A DNA stretch of 49,553 nucleotides from CAUZFZ01 sp963579025 (GTDB lineage Bacteria > Planctomycetota > Planctomycetia > Planctomycetales > Planctomycetaceae). The notes under the pieces are model-generated. The model was not told the DNA's origin and ran no database searches. It saw only the letters and a list, made by a program, of their open reading frames with translations. Positions 21,701 through 30,700 of the stretch are shown here, one piece after another. The stretch lies in assembly GCA_963579025.1 (NCBI GenBank), contig CAUZFZ010000060.1, positions 1 through 49,553 of the forward strand. The letters run 5' to 3'. Position 1 is the stretch's first letter. The number at the start of each line of letters is the position of its first letter. A program made the translations under genes and the position numbers.

Positions 21701-24700
21701 TGGAGCGCAGCAGTACTTTATTGATCTGTCGACCGTCAGTGGCACGGACGGCACCTACACGCTGACCCTGCAGGCCCTTGATTCCGACATAACTGACGGT
21801 TCATCCGACCTGCTCAGCAACGCGTCCGTCACGTGGGTAACGCGGACGACGATCACCGTCGACACCCCGGTCACCGCCGACGCGGCAGATGCAACGCCTG
21901 GCGACCAGATTCCAGAGGATGCAGCCGGAAATACGACACTGCGTGCAGCCATCAATGAAGCCAATGCGCTTCCGGGTGACGACATTATTTCTCTGCCGGC
22001 AGGTACTTTCGCAATCTCGCTGGGGGGCATCGGTGAGCAGGGCGGCCTGACTGGTGACTTCGACATTACCGACGTTAACGGCTCACTGACGATCCGTGGT
22101 GCCGGGGCGGAATTCACCATCATCAACGGTGCCAGCGTGGAGCGTGTGTTCCATGTACTCGCAGGGGCCTCGCTGATTCTTGAGGATGTCACGATTTCCG
22201 GCGGTCGCGTAATTGGCAGTGACGATGGCGGTGGTATCCGAAACGACGGCGGCACGGTCGTCATTCGACGATCCGTGATCCGAGACAACGTGTCGCTGGA
22301 CGACGGTGGAGCCATCAACAACGACGGTGTCATGCTGATCGAAGACACCACGATCGTTAATAACCAGGCAATCAATAACGGCGGTGCGATCCGAAATGTG
22401 GGCAGTCTGCAGATCGTGAACAGCATGATTGGTGGTCTGGACGACCCGTCAACTGGATTCGATGAACGCAACCGGGCCGGTCAGACGGGTGGTGCCCTGG
22501 TCAATCTGGGAGCGGGTGTGGTGCAGGTCACCGGCAGCACGTTTTCCGGAAATGTGGCCGACAGCTTTGACGGAGGAGCCATTCGCAACGCCAGTCTGTC
22601 TACCGGACCAGGCGTCGTCAGTCTGCTGAACACCAATCTGTCGGCTACAGACGCAACGATGGAAGTGACTGACATTTCCGCGTTCGGACCGCTGGAAGTC
22701 TTCGACATTCGGATTGGCCTGGAACAACTGCGTGTGACACGAGTCGATGGCGATACGTTGACCGTCCAACGTGGAATCAATGGAACGACTGCCGTTGCAC
22801 ACGTGCCGGGCGACACGGTGACGCTCATTTCAAGTCTCGGACTGGTTAATGTCACAATTGCCCGCAACGAATCCGGCAATCAGGGTGGCGGCATCTCCGC
22901 AGCGATTGGCCGGGCGATTCTGAAGAACACGCTCGTCATCTCGAACGTCTCCGGTGGTGGTGTGGATTCGGATGTCACCGCTCCCAGCTTTGCCCCAGCG
23001 AACATCGGCAGTGCCGGGAACAACCTGATTGGTACGAACAGCGGTGCGACAACGGCCTTTCCGGCAGGCACCGCGAATGCTAATGGAGACTTCGTCGGCT
23101 CCACGGCTGCTTTGATCGATGTGACGAATATCCTGGAAACTGACGTTGTGACCGGAGAGCTGGTGCTGGCCGACAATGGCGGACCAACTCTGACTCATGC
23201 CTTGATCTCGCCTGGCGCCGGTCTGATCGCTCAGAACTTCGCGATCAATGGTGGTGGCGTGCAGAACGCCACCGTTGATCAGCGCGGCATCGCGCGCACG
23301 CTGGGTAACGGCACGGTCGATATTGGAGCGTACGAATTCGGTGGCTATTTCCTGAACTCCACGGAAGACAGCATCGACGTCATTCCCGGCGACGGCTTCG
23401 TGGCCGATTCGCTCGGCCGTCGCACACTGCGGGCGGCCATCATGGAAGTCAATGCCCTGGCTCAGTCCGGTGATTCGATATCCAACGCGATTCGACTGGT
23501 CGGCCCCACTCCGTACACCCTGACACAGGCCGAGATCGACCGTACGTCGCCGACAGCAGACATCATCGATGTTACGCCGGATCCGCTTGCGGCCGCGGCG
23601 TTTATGCAGAATCCGATCGACGAGATCACGGTCACGTTTACCGAACCCGTCCAGGGCCTCGACCTGCTGAATGCCGAGACGAATTTCGATCTCCTGTTCG
23701 CGGCTGACGGCACCACGATGGCTGCACCGATTTCACTGGCCGGTGTCACGCTGCGGCAGGACTCGCCGACCCAGTACACGCTTCAGAATCTTGAAACGCC
23801 GCTGGCAGCAGACGGTCGGTACGAACTGCGGCTCGTGTCGACTGGCGTGACGGACTTCGCGCTGCAGCCGAACGGTCTCGCCGATGACCCGGCTGTTGGA
23901 ATCGCCGGGGTGGCAGCGTCGGATGTCTTCATCCGCGGTGCGGACGTGTTCGGACCAGTGGCTACGGTCAGTCAGATCGCCACACCCCGCATAGACAATC
24001 CCGGAGCAGTCACGGTCACCTTTGATGAAGCGATCGAGGGGATCGATACATCGAACGACCCAGAGAACTTCAGTCTGACATTCGACGATGGCGTGGCGGG
24101 CCCGGTCGTCATCGATCTATCCGGTATCGCCCTGCAACTGGTGTCGAGCACTGAGTTCACGTTGAATCTGGCGGCAGTCCTCGACCCGACGGTCACGATG
24201 GGTCTGACAGCCGCCGGCACGTACGTCCTGACGTTCGATCCTTCATCCGCTGCGCTCACGCAGCCCATCCAGGACACCCTGGGCAACGTCTCGAATCAAA
24301 CTCCGATTACGCGAACCTGGGTAGTCGGTCCCGACATGGACGCGCCCACCGGGACAATCGCCGAAATCACTCCGGATCCGCGTAACAGTCCCGTGGGTGT
24401 CGTCACCATCGACTTCAGTGAAGATGTTACAGGCGTTAACACGGCTATGATGGGGGCGGAAACTGATTTCGACCTGTTCTATGACGTTGACGGCTTCGGA
24501 GGCGGGCTGAACAGCGTTCAGATCGACCTGTCCACGCTCACGGTCATTCAGGTCACCGACTCGCAATACACCATCGACCTGTCGTCCGTCGCAGTGGCAG
24601 ACGGGGCCTATCGACTGGTTCTGACGACCCTTGGTAACGTCGAAGATGCCGCCGGCAATTCACTCGCAGCCGACGAGTTGCAGAGCGGTTTTGTGAACAG

Positions 24701-27700
24701 TGTCTTCGTTGGACCGAGCATTCTATCGGCCGGACAGGGTTACATCGAAGAGTGGGTCATTGGTGATGATGTCACCGTGACCGACTCGCTCATCGGCACA
24801 CTGCCGGCTCCGCCGACGAACACGCCGTTTACCTACAACCCCACAGCGTTCGGCGACCTGGATATCCTTGGCGGTTCACTCATCATTTCCGGTGACGGCA
24901 TTGCTGCATCGACGATTGACGGCAACAGCATTGACCGCGTCTTCGACGTTCGTTTCGGTGCCACAGTCAGTCTGACCGACCTGACGGTCACGGGCGGCGT
25001 GGTCGCCGGTGGTCCGGACGCTCTGCTGGTGGGTGGCGGTCAGATTGAAGGCAGCAAAGACGGTGGTGGCATTCGCAGCAGTGGTTCGCTGCTACTCACA
25101 CGCACAGAGATTGCCGGAAATTCCGCCGATGGTCGTGGCGGCGGTGTATTTGTCGATTCGGTTGCCAGGTCTACACCACTCGTGACGACGGCAGATTCCC
25201 TGGCAACTGCGGTCACGGCCGGCGCTACCACCATCACGCTGAACAGCGCGATGAATTTCCCCACCAACGTTCCATTTGAGATCCAGGTGACTAGCGCGGG
25301 TGGCGTGGAACAGATGCAGGTCACGGCTGTGGCTGGAAACGTGTTTACAGTCACACGTGGCTTTAACGGTACGATTGCTGTGGCACACACGGCAAATGCT
25401 GTGGTCGCTCTAGCTCTGCCACCGAGCGCCACAACGCTCACTGTGACGGACGCATCCGCGTTTCCGATGATCGCTGGATTCCAGATTCAGCTTGGTGCGG
25501 AACGTATGCAGGTCACTACCGTGGCCGGAAATACATTCACGGTGCGACGTGGCGTCAGCGGCACAACTGCAATTAACCACTTCGGTGGCGAAACGGTCTC
25601 GCTCGTGCAGAACGAGATGTCTCTGGTCTCGATCCGGAACAACCAGGCGGACTTTGGTGGCGGCCTGTTCAATGACGATTCGGGCTCAGTCACGATCGTC
25701 GAATCGACGTTCACATCAAACGCGGCGACGACGGACGGCGGTGGTCTGTTCAACGACCGCACGGGAACCGTAGCGATCACCGGCACGCAGGTCACCAGCA
25801 ATTCGGCCGGGCGCGATGGCGGTGGTCTGTACAACAACGATCAATCCACCCTCACGGCCATCGACAGCACGATTTCTCAGAACACGGCCGTTGGAGACGG
25901 TGGCGGTCTGCTCAGCGAACTGGCGGCCCTGGCCACTCTGAATAACACAACCGTCGCGGCAAACTCGGCGGAACGTGGCGGCGGCGTTTTCAATCAGGAT
26001 GGAACTGTCACAATTACCGCGTCTCCGTTGTCGGCGAATACGGCGTCCGGTGACGGCGGTGGCTTCTATGTGACGTCCAACGGTGTTGTGAATGCCGGAA
26101 ACTCGACCCTGTCAGGCAACACCGCCGAGGGCAATGGGGGCGGCTTCCGCAATGAAGGTGTTGTGACGCTATCTAACACGCGTGTCATCGATAATACATC
26201 TAATTTGGATGGTGGCGGCGTCAGTAACACCCGTGTCCTGACACTCCAGAATGGCACCACGGTGACTGGTAACGTATCGGGAGCCAACGGTGGGGGTATC
26301 GCCAGCACAGGTAACGGTAACGTCAATCTCGCCCAGATCGTGGTCACCAGTAACACGGCAGCGGCTGATGGTGGTGCCATTCACAATTCCGGCGGCTCCA
26401 GCCTGACCGTCACTTCATCGACCCTGTCCAGCAGCTCGGCCGGCGATCAGGGCGGCGGTCTGTACCACAGCTCGACCGGTCAAACGACGGTCGCCAGTTC
26501 AACACTGTCGAATAACACGGCCCGCGAGGGCGGTGGACTCTACACTTCTCGCAACCTGACTCTGCAGAACAGTACGCTTTCAACGAACACGGCCACGACC
26601 TCAGGTGGCGGTGTCGCGAATAACGGAGGAACGATTACCTTCCAGAACGGCACCGTGTTCAACAACACGGCTGCCGTGGACGGCGGCGGCATCGACAACC
26701 AAAGCGCCTTCGGTCAGTTCCGTGCTCGAAATACAATCGTCGCTGGGAATACTGCTCCGGCGGACGCTGACGTCACTGGCGTGCAGTTTGTCAATCAGGG
26801 CAACAATCTGATCGGCGACCTGGGCAATTCGGTGACCGGATTCAGCGACGCAGTGGCTGGCGTGGTCGGTGGTGTGATCGGCAGCGTTACGGGAGCGACC
26901 AACGCAAGTCCGATTGTCATTACGTCGGCCAGTCACGGTCTATCGACCGGCGATCGTATCCGAGTTCGTAATGTGACGGGTAACACAGCCGCGAATGGTG
27001 TCTTCGACGTGACGGTGATCGACGGGAACACGCTGTCACTCGACGGTACGTCGGGTAACGGCACCTTCACCGGGGGCGGTGAGTTGATTCGCCTTGTCGA
27101 CTCCCTGCTGGGGCCGCTGCAGGACAACGGGGGCCCGACCCTGACACATGCGCTGCTGTTCGGCAGTCCGGCTCGTGACCGAGGTTCGAATGTCGGAGCT
27201 TTGTTGACGGACCAGCGTGGCTTCGGACGCATCTTTGATGGCGACGGCGACGGTGTGGCCACGGTCGACATCGGTGCCTTCGAGTCTGGCTTCGTCGTTA
27301 ACACGTTCGTGGACTCGCAGGACGTGTCTGTCCTGATCAATAACATTGGCGACCAGGCCAGCGCCGACGCCAATGGCAGCAGCAGTCTGCGGGCAGCCGT
27401 GATGGAAGCAAATGCTCAGACGGGTGACGACACGCTGCTGTTGATCCCCGGTACGTATCAGTTCGTGATCGCGGGACGGAATGAAGATGGAGCGGCTCGC
27501 GGCGATCTCGACATCCTTGGCAACCTGACCATCATTGGTTCGGGTGTGGACGAAACAATCATTGATGCGGCGGGACTGGACCGCGTCTTCCATGTGCTCG
27601 CCGGTGCTCAGTTGAATCTGAAGAACCTCACCGTTCGTGGTGGTAGCGAAGTCCGCGGTGGTGGCATCCTGAATCAGGGTGTGCTGACTCTGGAAAACGT

Positions 27701-30700
27701 TGTCGTTGAAGACAACAGCGCAGATTTCGGCGGCGGCATCTACAACGATCTTCGGGAAGACTCGCTGGCGAACACACCACTGACGGCTACAGATTTGACC
27801 CTGACGGTCGGTAGCGGCTCGCAATTCCCGTCGACTGGCGGGTTCGACATTCGCATTGATGACGAAGAACTTCGAGTCACGACCGTCAACAACCAAACCT
27901 ATACCGTGACACGGGGCGTCAATGGCACGACGGCTGCTCCTCATAATGTGAATGCACGGATCGAGCTTGTGCAGTCCATGACTGTCGTTGACTCAACGAT
28001 CAGATCGAATGAAGCGCGGCTGCAGGGTGGTGGGCTGCTCAATTTGAACGAACTCACGATTACGCGTTCGGTCATTACGACCAACTCATCAAACGCTCAG
28101 GGCGGTGGCCTGTTTAACGAAGCAGCGATCGCTTCTGCCTCTACCGAGATCATCGATACGACGTTCAATGCAAACTACGCACACGGTGCGGGCGGTGGTA
28201 TTTACAACAGCACGTCAAGTTTCGGCACTTCCACGATCGATATCCGTAGTACGACGTTGTCGAGAAACGAGGCCGGAGCGAAGGGCGGAGCAATTTACAA
28301 CAACGATCGACTGGACATTCTGAATTCGACGATCAGCACGAACGTCGCCCAGGCAACGGCGGCGGGCATCTACAATGTCGGCACAGGAACATCCAACGGG
28401 GCTGTGACAATTACAAACAGCACGTTCCTCGACAACGCCGTGGACGGCACGGGTGGTGGCATTGTCAACGTGTCCGGATCGAATACCGTGACACTCCGCA
28501 ATACGATCGTCGCTTCGAACACAGCTCCGCGAGGCAACAACGATCTGGACGGCAGCTTCATCTCGTCGGGTGCCAACTTCATTGGCGATGCCGGGAACTC
28601 GGGCGGTTTTGTGAACGGCGTTAACCTGGACGCTGTGGGAACAACCGGCAGCCCGTTTGATCCTGTGGTCGGCCCTCTGCAGGACAATGGCGGCCCGACG
28701 CAGACACACGCGTTGCTGGCTGGCAGCCCGGCTTTGGATGCCGGTGACAATTCCGGCGGAGAACCAGTCGATCAACGCGGCGGCCGCCGTCCGACGGACT
28801 CCACCGCGGATATCGGTGCGTTCGAAGTTCAGGAAAATCGCCTGAGCATCAACGAGGTTCGGATGGCGGAGGGAACGAACGGCTCGACATTGTTCGTGTT
28901 CACAGTGCTGCTGGAAACCGCCACTGCCGAGCCCGTCTCTGTCGTCTTCACGACCGTGCAGGCGACAGCCCAGGCTGGTAGCGACTTTCTTTCCACATCC
29001 GGAACGCTGAACTACGCCCCTGGCGACTTGACGCAGACCATCGTTGTGGAAGTGAATGGCGACACGACTCCGGAAGACACGGAAGCATTCAAGGTGCGAC
29101 TGACGAATCCTGTGAATGCCGTACTTATTGGCTCCACCTGTCCCGACGACCCGAATCTCGAATGTGACCAGGTTGATCCCGATGCCCCGCAGTCCGCAAT
29201 TGAAGCGCGAGGCATTATTGACAACGACGATGCCATTCTTACTGTCGATGCCGTTTCGACCTCGCTGCTGGAAGGAGCCGTGGGTGAGAACCCGGTGATG
29301 ACCGTCACCGTGCTACTTTCGAATGCGGTCGTCGATACCGCGGTTGTCAATTTCACGACCACGGATACGGGAACTGCCACGGCCACCGAAGGGATCGACT
29401 ATCAGGACGCCACAGGCTCGGTGACATTCGCACCAGGCGACACGGTGCAGACGTTCGACATCACGCTGATTGGTGACAATGCGGCCGAGCCTCACGAGAC
29501 GTTTAACATCGAATTGACGTCAGCCAGTCCACTCACAATCGGTACATCTCCGCAGGCCACGGGTACGATTCTGAATGACGATGTCCAGCTAACCATTGCC
29601 GGCGTAAGCGACACCGAAGGCACGGGAGGCCTGAAAGATTTCGGTTTCGGCTTCAGTCTGGCACAGCAGGTCGCACAGGAAATCACGTTCCAGGTTCAGA
29701 CGACTGGCGTGACTGCTACGAGCGGTGCGGACTTCTTCGCTCTGAACGCAGCCACGGTGACGATTCCGGCGAATCTCACGAACGTTCCGGTGCCCGTGAC
29801 GCAGAATGTTCAGGTCGTCAGCGACACGACATTTGAAGGTGGAACAGGGACCTTCGAGACGTTCCAGCTCGATTTCGTGGCCGGCAGCGTGATGCGTGGT
29901 GGAATGGTGGATTCCAACGCCATTTTACTGGGTGGGCCGGCGACGGGAACAATAGAAGATGACGAGCCGCGTCCCATCGTGTGGACGATCCGTCGCAGTG
30001 CCGACATGCTGAACTTTGAGGTAGATCGCACGGACGATTCGGGTAGTGTCACCGTGTTCTCTCAGACGGTCGTGACAACGATGTCCCTTGCCGTTCCCAA
30101 TGACACGTCACAGCCGCTCGACAGTGGCATGGACGATCAGTTCGTAGTGGACTTCACCAACGGAAATCCGATTCCGACCAACGGCCTGACCGTCAACGGC
30201 TTCACTCAGGTTGCCGGAGACTCGTTGCAGCTTACCAACGCCTCAGGCACGTTCACGAACATCACCTACACGGCAACCGGTACGAATTCCGGAACGGTGG
30301 TGCTCGACGACGGTACGGTTTCGACAATCAATTACACGGGTCTGGAGCCGGTCCGGGATTTCCTGAACGCCCAGAATCGAACATTCACAATCGATTCAAT
30401 CAGTCATCCCGGCGATCATCCGATTCGGATCGCAAATGCACCATCCGGCCAGACGATCATCGACTCCAACGGAACGGGCGCATTCGAGAATATCACGTTC
30501 AACAACCCGACGACCTCACTAACCGTGAACGCGGGCGACGGCACAAATGCAATCACGGTTGAGCCGCTGGAAGCAGGTTTTACGGGAACTTTGACTGTCA
30601 ACGCGGGTGGTGGTAACGACACGGTCGATGCCAACATGGTCAACTTTGCCGTCACGCTCAATGGCGAAGCCGGCAACGACGTGTTGACGGGGTCTGCCTT

